From: Endocalyx cinctus
Taxonomy: Eukaryota > Ascomycota > Sordariomycetes > Amphisphaeriales > Apiosporaceae
NCBI GenBank assembly: GCA_001600455.1
Contig: BCKC01000001.1
Location: forward strand, 4,242,441 to 4,306,440
Direction of reading: 5' to 3'
Length of the DNA stretch: 64,000 nt
Shown here: piece after piece, positions 1-10,622 of the stretch
How positions within the stretch are numbered: position 1 is the stretch's first letter
How the letters are laid out: each line of letters begins with the position of its first letter
Notes under the pieces: generated by a model
Seen by the model: only the letters and a program-made list of their open reading frames with translations
Database searches by the model: none
What the model was told of the DNA's origin: nothing
Translations under genes and position numbers: made by a program

Positions 1-2342
1 TCCACTGCACGATATACGGGTTTTCGATAATAGCAGCGAGTCTTTGTCGCATACGAGCACCTTCGGTCCCGAACGGAGGCCTGAAGTAGGCAGACTGGGC
101 CCCGTCAAAAACCTCCGCGACTGCTTGGATATCGTTCTGATATTCCCAGTCGATTGAAGCATCGTCGGGTAGTCCTTCGAGCGCAGGGTGCGTATAACTG
201 TGCAAGGCGATCTGGTGTCCTTTCCTCGCCATTTCCTTATAAATGGCGCTGAGGTTCGTCGTCGGATCTTTAAGTGGCGCCCCGACGGTAAAGAAAGTCA
301 CCGTGATGTTTTCCTCCTCGATGGTATCCATAACTTGTTGCGCATACATTGGGTCTCCGTCATCAATGGCAAAAGCAAATGAGTTGGGGCGCTTGCATGC
401 GAAGACGAATTGGCCCGAAGGTAACTTTTCGGGTATCTTGACACTACTTGGAATTTCATTAACAATTTCCACCCTTGAGAAAACCGTTGGCTCCGAATTA
501 TAAAAACCCTTGAAGGCGAAGGCGATGGATCTTGTCCGGTCAATGTTGAAGTGGTTGATAGGAATGTAGATGTCCGATCCTGTGCTATATCTTGCTGCTT
601 CAAGAGAATCCCAAGTTTCGGGGTAAGGCATCATATCATTGTCGCACTTCTCATTGTGTTGCTGCATCGTTATGCTGAACTTGTCGCTACCCGTGTAGGC
701 AATGTGAAGGTACGACCCGTCGAATTGGGTCATATCTCTACATGTCTCGGATATCTGAGTAACCCACGAAAGATCCGAATCATTGGTCTGGAGAGTCATC
801 TTATTGCTTCGGAAAGTCAAGGTCATTCCCTCTTCCTCGGTACCATGCCACTGATCCAAGGCGTTGGTTTCGTCGTTATCAAACTTGTCAATGACGAGGT
901 TAGTCGCTTGGCTGGATGGTGCCGGTACAGTTGCCGTGGATCCGGTGGGTTCCACGGGCTCGGGAGCTATGTATTCCTCCGGTGTATCCCCGCAGTACAT
1001 ATTCATGGGACCCAGAGTTATTGCATTTTTCATGTTGCTGAACAGAATCGTCTCGAACTTGGACCAGTCAAGTCCCGAAAACTCGGAGAATGGAATGGTG
1101 TACAGTTTCTCGGTACCATCAAATGTCCAGCCGAGCTGTCTAGTCGTCAGCGCCGAATCCGTAGCCCGCTCGCTGCCGCATGCACCTTTTATAGAAGACA
1201 ACTGGATATCAAACTGAGATCCCGCCGGTGCCGTGATGCGCAAGCTGATCCCACCGTACTCCTCAACGTACAAGCAGCCCATCTGAGAATACATGTACGA
1301 GTCAGTGTCTTGGGGGGTGATTGTGACCTTGTTGTCCCTGACCACGATTGATTTCATAGTACCGTCGTCACTGGATGATTTTAGCAGCGCATTGTAATAA
1401 AGAAAAGTTAAGCGAGACTGAGAAGCCCAATCGTCAATCAAAACCGAACTGCATGCCGTCCCGTCTTCGGATGTAGAGCCAAGTTCACGTCCAGAAACGT
1501 GTGGTTTGGCTGACTCAACTTCATTAGGACGCCCATCCGGCCAACCCCACGGGCCATCGTCGCCCCAGCCAGGCCAGGTATACGTGGGTCGTGGTGGGAT
1601 AAGTGTTGGAGGTGCAGGTGGTTCGGTAACGGTTACCCAGATTGTAGTCGTCGCATCAGCAGTTTCAGTTGTTCCTACTTGGGTAGTTGTGGGATCTGGA
1701 CCTGTAGTATTGGCGCATAGTAGCTGCACGTTGTCTAGTTGCCATACATTATCGGTTCCCGTCATCCCCGCCGAAAATCCATACCACAGTATGCCCACTA
1801 CAGCTTTAGGATTTGCATCGATCCAACTGCTTATTGGCACATCGATAGTCTGCATAGAACCGCTGAGGCCGTCGACAGTATAATAGTAGCTCTGGTACTC
1901 CTCGGCTTCACAATCGGCCTTGGTCTGCAGCTCAAGAGAAACGGATGCGGCCTCGGGACCTTTGATATCGAAAGAAAAACTATCATAACCTAGGGCGATC
2001 GTATCCATACAGTCGAATTGCTCGTATATGTAAGAGACTTCAATGTTATTAGGCGTGAAGGTAAGAACGCCATCCGCCGTACTGGTCGCGTTCATTGTTG
2101 AATCGTCTGGTTACAGTCAGTCATTAGCTCTTCTGGTACAAAATAGCAACCATTCGCTTACCGCTTGTCGCTCCTTGTAGAAGATTTTCACCATCTTGCC
2201 ACTTCAAAAAGTCATCAATCATTAAGTTTGTTGTGCATACCGCGCCGGGGACGCTCTGTCTTTCGTACAGTATTGTTTTACTTGCCACATTACTGGCAAA
2301 CAACCCAACATTCAAACCAACGGCGAACTGATAAAACAACAT
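1..2342 (-). CDS. Secreted polysaccharide deacetylase (CE4, NodB fold), 3' end outside window
   Basis: Predicted secreted metal-dependent deacetylase of chitin or related polysaccharide. Exon 1 starts at ATG 2342 and encodes a hydrophobic signal peptide (MLFYQFAVGLNVGLFASNVA). A 55-bp intron (2107-2161, GTAAGC..CAG, phase 1) joins it to a frame that stays open to position 1. The N-terminal ~540 residues look like three successive beta-rich modules separated by a Pro/Thr-rich linker. The NodB domain begins near 400: AIDDGDP (motif 1, metal-binding Asp), TFFTVG, HSYTHP (motif 2, two metal-binding His) and YFRPPFG (motif 3). The C-terminus is cut by the window edge. The family assignment rests on these motifs; substrate is not readable. 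The N-terminal modules may bind carbohydrate, which is inference. Confidence 0.85.
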
Positions 2343-4414
2343 CTTACGAGGGTCAACTGAGAAGAAATGCCACGGGACGACTCAATCACGGTAAACGTGG
2401 TTGTGTTTGTCCATGTAGAACAGCGGAGTAGACTATATATAAGCCACTTGTATATGGCGTGAGACTCATGCTGCTGCCCCATGGCTAAAGGCAAATGTTT
2501 GTCTTCTGACCTATCAGATGACTATAGAACGTATACTTTGGAAAAATATGAAATCCCGAACTGTGACCTAGCTAGTGTGACCACTCGGTTCCCCAGCGGC
2601 TTTAGATACAAGAAAGCGGAATGAAAGCCATGTAATTCACGGACGATTCGAGGTTTGGTTTTCAGTAAAAAGGAGCCATGCATTCTCTCAAAGATTCGAG
2701 GCCTGGAAAATGTGTGAACTTTACTACCCTAAAATCCAACCGTAACATGACAGCTGATGATAAAATACTTTACCAAACCAACGGTCGAGACTGCCATGGA
2801 AGCTGAGTACGATAATTTTTCAAGACGGTACTTAGTTAAGTGGAACCCGAAGGTGAGGGGGGGGAGAAATTCATTCAGATATAACAGGCGGAACTCCATG
2901 CATGTACAAATCGGAATAAATCCCCGTCGTATTTCCTCGTACTTCACTTAGCCACCGGATACTATTTCGATTCAATGACTACCTATCATACCACTAACAT
3001 GTAAACTGCCGTCCGTGCCTCCGTGTATATGTATGATTACCCAATGAAAACTGACCATTTGAAATGTTCCGGCCCCTGGACGTCACGACCCAAGGACGTG
3101 GGAATGAAGGAATGAGGCACCTCGACACCCAAGGGGACACCGGCAGGGCAATTAAGACAATAATATATCTGATCGAGAAACGTTTCATTGTTCCTGACAT
3201 CGGTATGCATAGGGACATCAAAAATTTCAGGCCCGTTCACCATGCGTCAAGTATGCGAGTGAATGGGAAGGAAGGGAGTAAGACGTCCATATTTCTGTAC
3301 AACGTTGCATCTCACGACAAGGAGGAAGATAGACGGATGATATAGGGCGTCGAGATAGGTAATATATATCTAGATACATATTCATCCGCCTAATTTCCCG
3401 GTCGAGACATTGACCTTGCCATATTCCTGATATATTTTCTGGTACGTGATCGTAAATAGGTACGAAAAGGGATGTTCTCGTCTATTAAGTCGTAAAATGC
3501 CACGGCCCACTTTAAGAATCTCCGTGTGCAGTTGCGGTAATGGAGCATTGCTGAACGGCCATGGACGAAAGAGAGAAAAAGAAGAAAAGCCCACTGGAAC
3601 AATTTCGTGGTTTAGGACGAAGAAGAAAAAAAAAATTATCTTTCGATTTATCCCTCCTTTAATTTAGCCTGTAATCCGAAGAGGCGACTATACATATATC
3701 AACTTTCCTAAAGGATCAAGGGTTAATTAAAGTTAACGCTGTTATTTTTACGACGGGCCTTATAATGATTTAAGGTAAAGACATAGAAGCGTAAAATGAA
3801 GAAAATAAATTAGAGAGAGAAGTCTATAGTAGAAGTGATGTTGACAAGTGGTAGTGAGAACGCAACATGGTCTTCGATCTTCTAGATGACATAAGCCCCT
3901 ATAAGGAGCTACACGTTGTTTGCAGAACTCACCAGCTAGCGCATAATGGGGGCCAGTAAGAAAATATTTCCAGCTGTGCCAGCTGGCGAGGTGGCAGGCG
4001 CTAGGCTGTCAGGTAGCAGCTTAGAATTACGTGAATTTAAAATGAATCCATTACGAATACATAAGGGGTGACTGTAAGCTAGTACTTACTTAGGTACTTA
4101 CTTACAGTACTACCTAGTGCTTGGGGCCTAAACTACGTAGCACTTACCTAGTAAGTTAGTATACACCACCATTTGTTAGGTACCTAATACTCTATACTAA
4201 CTAGTACTTGGTACTTAGCGGGCACATACTTGAATCTTCCAACTCTGAAAATAAGCGATAACCCGAAAGACAAGGAAAGTTGGAATAATTTCACAGATAT
4301 GATCATCGTCGAGCCTTAGGAAAGCCGGATCGACGAAGGATACTTTCCTATCAGAAAATTAGACGAGACACAGAAGAAGTAGAAGAAAAAGAAAACATCG
4401 AACCAGTTTGCCTC
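2343..4414. other. Intergenic spacer, divergent promoter region, TACC/GGTA island at 4078-4220
   Basis: No convincing gene: short open frames here lack domains, splice context or codon bias. The spacer separates the leftward deacetylase from the rightward TRS85 gene, so it should hold both promoters. Positions 4078-4220 carry dense TAC/GTA repeats with the palindromes TTAGGTACCTAA-like and CTAGTACTTGG. A purine-rich AGAAGAAGTAGAAGAAAAAG tract lies just before the TRS85 start. Confidence 0.5.
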
Positions 4415-6754
4415 ATGCGGTCCGATAATCATGAATTGCCGCCAGCTCCGATCTCGACGCCCCCCTTAGCAGCCTCAGCCATAAACGTTCAAAAGAGTCG
4501 CCAGTCAGTTACGGGAGGGCTTCCTCTAGCGCAACCGGAAGTAAGCCTTCCATACCGTCGATCACATCCCTCGGCCGCATCTCTATATGCATCTACACTC
4601 TCACCCCCGAGCTCCCGTTCGCAGTCTCCCCTCGGTCGTCCCCTCTCATCCCGGGATGCCAGCCGCTCCGTCTTCGGTGGTAATAGGAATAACTCCTTAG
4701 CTCTTCTATCGGGTACTGTAGATAGTCCTGGCGATCCTCTCAATCTCATTCTTAAAGCCTTTGTGCCCCACGTCGCTATCTACACCTCGGATGATACCGA
4801 TATATTACTAAAAGAGAAGGGTTTCAGTCGTGGCTTGTGGGAACTCCTTCGACCATTTGGAGAGAGGGTACAAGGGAAGGTCATAATACGAGATAGCCAT
4901 GGTTCTAGTCGAACTTATGAAGATTATTCGGTACATTTTGTGCCCTTTGGCCAAGGCATAGTCCACCCAGAGCCCCTCACTGCCGGCCTTAAAAGGCCGT
5001 CAACGTCCAATGCGAACGGCACCCCCGACAAACCTGACGATCCCTCAACGACCTTGTTAAGACGAGGGGGAGATATCATTTCGTCCGTCGAAGCGGTTGT
5101 TGAGCGACATTTGTCGTACGCTGAAGACTCATTTTTTGTTTCTCCCCATCGTCCTACTAATCATGGCCTTGATATCGATACACCGTCCCCATATTACGCC
5201 TTATATTTGCGTAGACTACTTTCGGGCTTACCTTTAACCCCCCACGAAACTTTTGCCCACCCGGTCGCCTGTGTTATAGCGATAAGTTCTCGTAATCTGG
5301 CACCAATTGAGTCCCTACGACAGCTGTACGCTGAATCTAGCACCGGAGAGAAGCGGTTGCCCAGTTGGGTTGATAACGAGTTTTTAAGATATTATGTTCT
5401 AGTCCATGACGAGGAACGAGATGACATTACAAGATCGATGTCCCTTTTTGATCAGATGAAACGAAATCTGGGCCTCCATTGCCACCTACTTCGTATCAGG
5501 GGAACACAAAGTGCACCTACCGATGACGATAGCATACCCCTCCCGCGCAGTGAGTGGATGTCTCCAGCAGAGGAACTAGAGGAACTACAGAAGAGCGAGC
5601 AAGAGGAGTTCGAAGACCCTACCAAGTATATCTTTGAATCCGATGCGACGGCAATACGTACTTTCGTCCGTGAGATGGTGACTCAGTCAATAATACCTAC
5701 AATGGAACGCAACGTATCTCTTTGGAATGATCAAGTTGCTTCAAGGCGAAGAGGCCTGGCCGGTCGGATTTCTGGCTTCACTAGACGCTGGGGATTCAGT
5801 AATAGCTCTCGATCGTCGGTCGTAGGCTCAAGCTCGGGGAGTAACTATGATCCTCTAGGCTTCTACAGACAAGAGGCCCCGGAAGCTATAATGCGAAAGT
5901 TGGCCGATTACGCCTTTATGCTTCGGGATTGGAAGTTGGCGCATTCGACATACGATCTATTACGGAGCGACTATAATAACGATAAGGCATGGAGTTACCA
6001 TGCGGCTACCAATGAGATGGCTGGACTTAGCTTGCTCATTATGCCGCAGAATATCTCGTCAAAGACACGTGCGGAAACCATAGATACCATGTTTGAGGCG
6101 GCGTTTTACTCGTATGTCACGCGTTGCAGTGCCCCTTATGGTGCGTTTCGGTGTATGGCCCTCGGACTAGAGCTCTTGCGACTTCGTGGTGGCTCGAGCA
6201 TCGATGATGCTGCAAGGTGGGGCACTCGGCTCCTTGAGAGTAAGATTACCGGACCCGTGGGCGATGCGTTGATCAGGGAGCGATTAGCAGTTTGCTATGC
6301 GGCTAAGCCAGGCATGGGTACGCATTCGTGGGGCGGTAGAAGACGGAAATCTGCTTTATGGAGTATTCTAGGCGCGGAAGCTTGGCTCTCGCAATCCAAA
6401 TTTATCCAGGCCCAACGATGTCTCAATGAGGCGCGTAAGACATATTCCGACCTACCAACTGAGTATGGAATCGACAACTTCGATATGGCTAGTGCATTTA
6501 TGCTTAGCATGGGCCACAAACTTAACCAAAAGCTCGAGGCGGCTGATGGAGAAAGCAGTGAAGATTCCGAGGGCCAGAGCGAAACTGTAGACGAAGAAAG
6601 CGAGACGCTGGATCTTCGAGGTCGACGTCTCAGTATACTAGGCTTTTCCGGGGCTACGAATGCAAATCTAGAAAGTGCCCCTTTGAGACAACAAGTAGAG
6701 AAGTCTGAAGAGGAAGTAAACAGACTCGACGAGGTAAAGGATGATTTTGGTTGA
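4415..6754 (+). CDS. TRS85: TRAPP complex subunit Trs85/TRAPPC8
   Basis: Single-exon 779-aa protein matching the fungal Trs85 (TRAPPC8) family, the subunit that defines TRAPPIII, an exchange factor for Ypt1/Rab1 in ER-Golgi transport and autophagy. The first ~100 residues are a Ser/Pro-rich disordered leader. The conserved region starts with NLILKAFVPHVAIYTSDDT and continues through RLLSGLPLTPHETFAHPVAC and a central helical block that includes ALGLELLRLRG. The tail (from ~700) is acidic with SEDSEGQSETVDEESE. The ATG is the first in frame, after an A-rich leader. The length fits fungal Trs85. It shares strand with DBP7 downstream, but the 0.8 kb gap argues for separate transcripts. Confidence 0.88.
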   Translation: MRSDNHELPPAPISTPPLAASAINVQKSRQSVTGGLPLAQPEVSLPYRRSHPSAASLYASTLSPPSSRSQSPLGRPLSSRDASRSVFGGNRNNSLALLSGTVDSPGDPLNLILKAFVPHVAIYTSDDTDILLKEKGFSRGLWELLRPFGERVQGKVIIRDSHGSSRTYEDYSVHFVPFGQGIVHPEPLTAGLKRPSTSNANGTPDKPDDPSTTLLRRGGDIISSVEAVVERHLSYAEDSFFVSPHRPTNHGLDIDTPSPYYALYLRRLLSGLPLTPHETFAHPVACVIAISSRNLAPIESLRQLYAESSTGEKRLPSWVDNEFLRYYVLVHDEERDDITRSMSLFDQMKRNLGLHCHLLRIRGTQSAPTDDDSIPLPRSEWMSPAEELEELQKSEQEEFEDPTKYIFESDATAIRTFVREMVTQSIIPTMERNVSLWNDQVASRRRGLAGRISGFTRRWGFSNSSRSSVVGSSSGSNYDPLGFYRQEAPEAIMRKLADYAFMLRDWKLAHSTYDLLRSDYNNDKAWSYHAATNEMAGLSLLIMPQNISSKTRAETIDTMFEAAFYSYVTRCSAPYGAFRCMALGLELLRLRGGSSIDDAARWGTRLLESKITGPVGDALIRERLAVCYAAKPGMGTHSWGGRRRKSALWSILGAEAWLSQSKFIQAQRCLNEARKTYSDLPTEYGIDNFDMASAFMLSMGHKLNQKLEAADGESSEDSEGQSETVDEESETLDLRGRRLSILGFSGATNANLESAPLRQQVEKSEEEVNRLDEVKDDFG

Positions 6755-7548
6755 GACGCGTATTGCCATGACTCTCGGACTTAAGCGAGGGTAACGAACC
6801 GCTATAAATATTTATCTTATATGACGGTGCTATATATGCGTGTGCGTACGTAGTAGTAGGATACGTGTCAATCATGTGGGTTTACGTTTCTAATGACGAG
6901 ATAGAGAGGCATAGAAGTCTAGTTATGAATCAATCACTACAGCTGTATTCTATAAATTATATGGACATGACAAGATTACAACTGTTATACCCTAACATGA
7001 TAACTTTATATATTTTTTCATCTCTTTACCCTCATATCTTGACTATTTCCAGTATTGGGTATATACTGTTGTCTAGTATGTACGATGATGTTGTTACTCT
7101 TGCAAGATAGATGGATATGACTAGGTAATATCACCTGTCCGTCTAGATTATTTTACCTTGCCTTTTTGCCTTGATATATACTTGTACTTATATATATGAT
7201 ATATCAGGTATGGATATGGATGGATGGATATTTCTGTTATCTTAATAAATGGTATATGCATATATTAGGCTAGATGATTAGCGTGCACTCTACCAGTTCT
7301 ACCTGCCAGTCTGCCAGTCCTGCCCAGCTGCCCATTTCCCTTAGATCTATAATCATGCTTTACCGCCTAAATGTCGGTAAAGGTTCTGCCAGACTTTTTA
7401 TTCTTATCTGCTAGACTTTGTTTTTTTTTTTTTTTTGGGTTTAATCATTCTCATTTTCAAATGCTATAATCAAGCACACGTCTTTCTCTTCACTTAACTT
7501 GAGATTACTCAAATATATTTTCAGGTTGTCAATAAAAACAAAAGGAAA
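6755..7548. other. Intergenic spacer TRS85-DBP7
   Basis: AT-rich non-coding spacer with TATATAT-rich stretches (about 7160-7270) and a 16-nt T run at 7421-7436 upstream of DBP7. It should contain the TRS85 terminator and DBP7 promoter. No gene or RNA was recognised. Confidence 0.45.
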
Positions 7549-9915
7549 ATGAGTAAAGATCCAAGTTCCAACAACCCTGTGGTTAACAGCGGTTTGTTAT
7601 TAAACTTTGAAATCGGCAATGCTCCTATGAAACCGCAGCTAAAATTTACTGGTGGTCGTTGGAGAGATCGATTACAAGCTCAGAGAACAGCTAGAAAAAA
7701 ACGAGATGATGACAGATCTTTTCTATCTGGGCAAACAGAAGAGGGGGGGAGACCTACCAAGCGGCTTAAAACTCAAACTGCTTCTGCCAATTATGACGTT
7801 AGCCATCCAGTCAAGCTAGATGCGTCCCTAAAATCAGTATCATCCATGGCAGGCACCGGGAACCCTCACAGGCAAAGTACCGCCCAAGCTATCAAGTCCG
7901 GGGGTAGCGTTGCTTCTCGTCTCTTTACCTCTAACCCTGTAGCCAATACTGTATTCGAGAAGCAGGTAGAAGCTGATGATGTTTCTCTAAAACCATCCAA
8001 CGCCCCCTTATCAGATGAGGCCGAGACCTTTCATGCTCTCGGCCTATCTCCTCGCATCGCTCAACATCTATCTTCTAAGCTTGAGATGAAAGCACCGACT
8101 TCTATACAGAAGAATACTCTACCGCAGCTAATCAATGAGGATAGCGATGCTTTTTTGCAGGCTGAGACTGGTTCTGGAAAGACGTTGGCCTACCTTCTAC
8201 CCATAGTGCAAAGAGTCATAGCTCTCAGCCACAATGAAGATGGCTCTAGTACGGGTACGCGGATACATCGCGACTCTGGTTTATTTGCTATTATCCTGGC
8301 TCCTACGAGAGAGTTGTGTAAACAGATCGCCACGGTACTCGAGAAAGTCCTACGTTGTGCTCCTTGGATTGTAAGTACCGCCGTCATTGGTGGCGAGAGC
8401 AAGAAGTCGGAGAAAGCCCGTTTAAGAAAAGGTGTGAATATTCTAATCGCCACCCCTGGCCGCCTTGCGGATCATTTGGACAACACAAGAGTACTCGATG
8501 TTGGCACCGTAAGATGGCTCATTCTGGACGAAGGCGACCGGCTGATGGAAATGGGATTTGAAGATGAATTGAAGAGTATTGTCGGTAAGATACGCCAAGA
8601 GACCTTGAAAGATTCGAATAAGGACGGCATTAAGTTTGATACCCTGCCTCAACGACGAGTTACCGTACTCTGTTCAGCCACTATGAAAATGAACGTTCAA
8701 AGACTTGGGGAGGTCAGTTTGCAAGACGCAGTGCACATAACCGCTTCCAAAGCGGATGAAGCACGCGGAACAACCGAGGTGAATGAGGCCGTGTTTGCTG
8801 CACCGTCGCAGCTCAAACAGTCTTATCTCGTCGTTCCGGCAAAATTGCGGCTTGTGACGTTGATAGCGCTTCTCAAATCCTCATTCGCCCGAAAAGGCTC
8901 TACTATGAAAGCTATAATCTTCATTTCCTGCGCTGATTCGGTTGACTTTCACTTTGACCTCTTACGCTCCGCGATTGTTCAACCTCTATCTCGAGAGGAG
9001 AGTCCCAATACCACGAACACCGTTGCCGACGCAGCATATATTACGTCCGCTGCGAATCCTAAAATAACCCTATTCAAGCTTCATGGCTCCCTAACACAAT
9101 CCATTCGCACCTCGACTCTCACGTCCTTTCGCTTGACAAAAGACCCGTGTGTACTAATCACAACTGACATCGCCTCACGAGGTCTTGATGTACCTGCAGT
9201 CGATCTCGTCATCGAATATGACCCTGCGTTTAGCGTTGATGATCATGTTCACCGAGTTGGCCGAACTGCCAGAGCCGGACGTCCCGGGAAAGCAGCTCTT
9301 TTCATACAACCCGGCTGCGAGGAAGGTTATATCGGACTGCTCAATCTTAAAGCTACGTTCGCTCCCCAGTCGTATGACTCAACACTTCAGAATGGCTTTA
9401 TGACACCTGTATCCCTGCCGAGAACAGACGACACGTCCGAAACGTCTATATTAAGCTCTGACAAGCCTACCCCGAATTCACGCGCCGAGGCATTGCAATT
9501 GCATTTGGAACAACGTCTTCTAGCATCAGGAAAAGACGGCAATTCTAAACTTCTCGACTCGGCCCGCCAGGCCTTCCGCTCTCACATCCGCGCTTATGCT
9601 ACTCATGTCCGTGATGAACGAGTGTATTTTGATATTACGCAGCTACACCTAGGTCATATGGCAAAGAGCTTTGCACTTCGGGAGGCACCAGGTGGTATTG
9701 GGGGAGGGCCGTCAAGAAAACTACACAAGGCTAACCAATACAAAACTGAGGGATCCAAGGGACACTCATCTCGAACCAACGATATGGATCGGGGTCCGCT
9801 TGGTAGAAATGGTGCTAACACTGATCTTGGGTCTGCTGATGAAGATTCAGCAAAGAGAATGCGTATGAAGATGAAAGAGGTGATGAATATTGCCGGGGAA
9901 TTTAACATAGGGTGA
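7549..9915 (+). CDS. DBP7: ATP-dependent RNA helicase Dbp7 (DEAD-box, 60S ribosome assembly)
   Basis: Intronless 788-aa nucleolar RNA helicase; in yeast Dbp7 acts on early pre-60S particles. The N-terminus has the family's LLLNFEIG and KFTGGRWRDRL signatures. Helicase motifs in order: Q motif near 166-195 (FHALGLSPRIAQHL), motif I AETGSGKT at 205-212, Ia APTREL, Ib TPGRL, motif II DEGD at 327-330, motif III SAT at 376, a long insertion, then TDIASRGLD (V) and HRVGRTARAG (VI, near 568). Motif II reads DEGD, not DEAD, which to my knowledge is typical of fungal Dbp7. The C-terminal extension is basic. It is convergent with the PPR gene. Confidence 0.93.
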   Translation: MSKDPSSNNPVVNSGLLLNFEIGNAPMKPQLKFTGGRWRDRLQAQRTARKKRDDDRSFLSGQTEEGGRPTKRLKTQTASANYDVSHPVKLDASLKSVSSMAGTGNPHRQSTAQAIKSGGSVASRLFTSNPVANTVFEKQVEADDVSLKPSNAPLSDEAETFHALGLSPRIAQHLSSKLEMKAPTSIQKNTLPQLINEDSDAFLQAETGSGKTLAYLLPIVQRVIALSHNEDGSSTGTRIHRDSGLFAIILAPTRELCKQIATVLEKVLRCAPWIVSTAVIGGESKKSEKARLRKGVNILIATPGRLADHLDNTRVLDVGTVRWLILDEGDRLMEMGFEDELKSIVGKIRQETLKDSNKDGIKFDTLPQRRVTVLCSATMKMNVQRLGEVSLQDAVHITASKADEARGTTEVNEAVFAAPSQLKQSYLVVPAKLRLVTLIALLKSSFARKGSTMKAIIFISCADSVDFHFDLLRSAIVQPLSREESPNTTNTVADAAYITSAANPKITLFKLHGSLTQSIRTSTLTSFRLTKDPCVLITTDIASRGLDVPAVDLVIEYDPAFSVDDHVHRVGRTARAGRPGKAALFIQPGCEEGYIGLLNLKATFAPQSYDSTLQNGFMTPVSLPRTDDTSETSILSSDKPTPNSRAEALQLHLEQRLLASGKDGNSKLLDSARQAFRSHIRAYATHVRDERVYFDITQLHLGHMAKSFALREAPGGIGGGPSRKLHKANQYKTEGSKGHSSRTNDMDRGPLGRNGANTDLGSADEDSAKRMRMKMKEVMNIAGEFNIG

Positions 9916-10622
9916 TGTAAGAAGTGTAATATATTCATATTACCAAGCTACTTTCATGATCTACACATACTTGAATTGTCAAGCGTTTCTCTCAACCTCG
10001 TAGTTCTACATGGCATGGTGTGTTCTTGGCCTCACTTGGTCGTCGACATCGTACCTTTGAGCATACTGTGCCACCGCATCCATTTTATGTGATTAAATTG
10101 ATGTCTATATTAAGTAGTTATATCAATATATAATCGAGGTATTGTACAAATTTACCTTTGTCGCGCCTGTTCCAGCCGACGTATGCCTCGGATAATACTT
10201 CGCGGTCTATAAATGAAGAGTGGGGATTGGAATACGAGAGACATGACTAGTCATATCTCATGTTAGGAAACAGAAGCAAAAGAGAAAAGGGCAGAATTGC
10301 CGCCCCGACCCACGATTAACGCCTCCACCTTTTGATTTTCACCCGTACCGCTCTCCCAACGCCAGCTCGAACAAAGTAAATCTCAGAATCTCCCGAGACA
10401 TGTAATACCAGATGAAACTAAATAAACTCCCTACGTCTAACATTAGAAGCCCGGCGAAATATAGAGTTTTTCATTGGGGAAGAAAAACACGGGGTATCGC
10501 ATAAGAGATTGATAACAAAAGAAACAAGGAAAGGGGGATGCTTTTGCGAGCATTGGAGGCAGACAGAGAGATAGAGTACTAAGACGGTGAGCCAACGCTA
10601 TGCCTATGCAAACAAGAAAAGT
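9916..10622. other. Convergent intergenic spacer DBP7 / PPR gene
   Basis: A 0.7 kb spacer between two gene 3' ends, so it should contain both poly(A) regions. No open frame or RNA structure could be supported. Confidence 0.4.
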
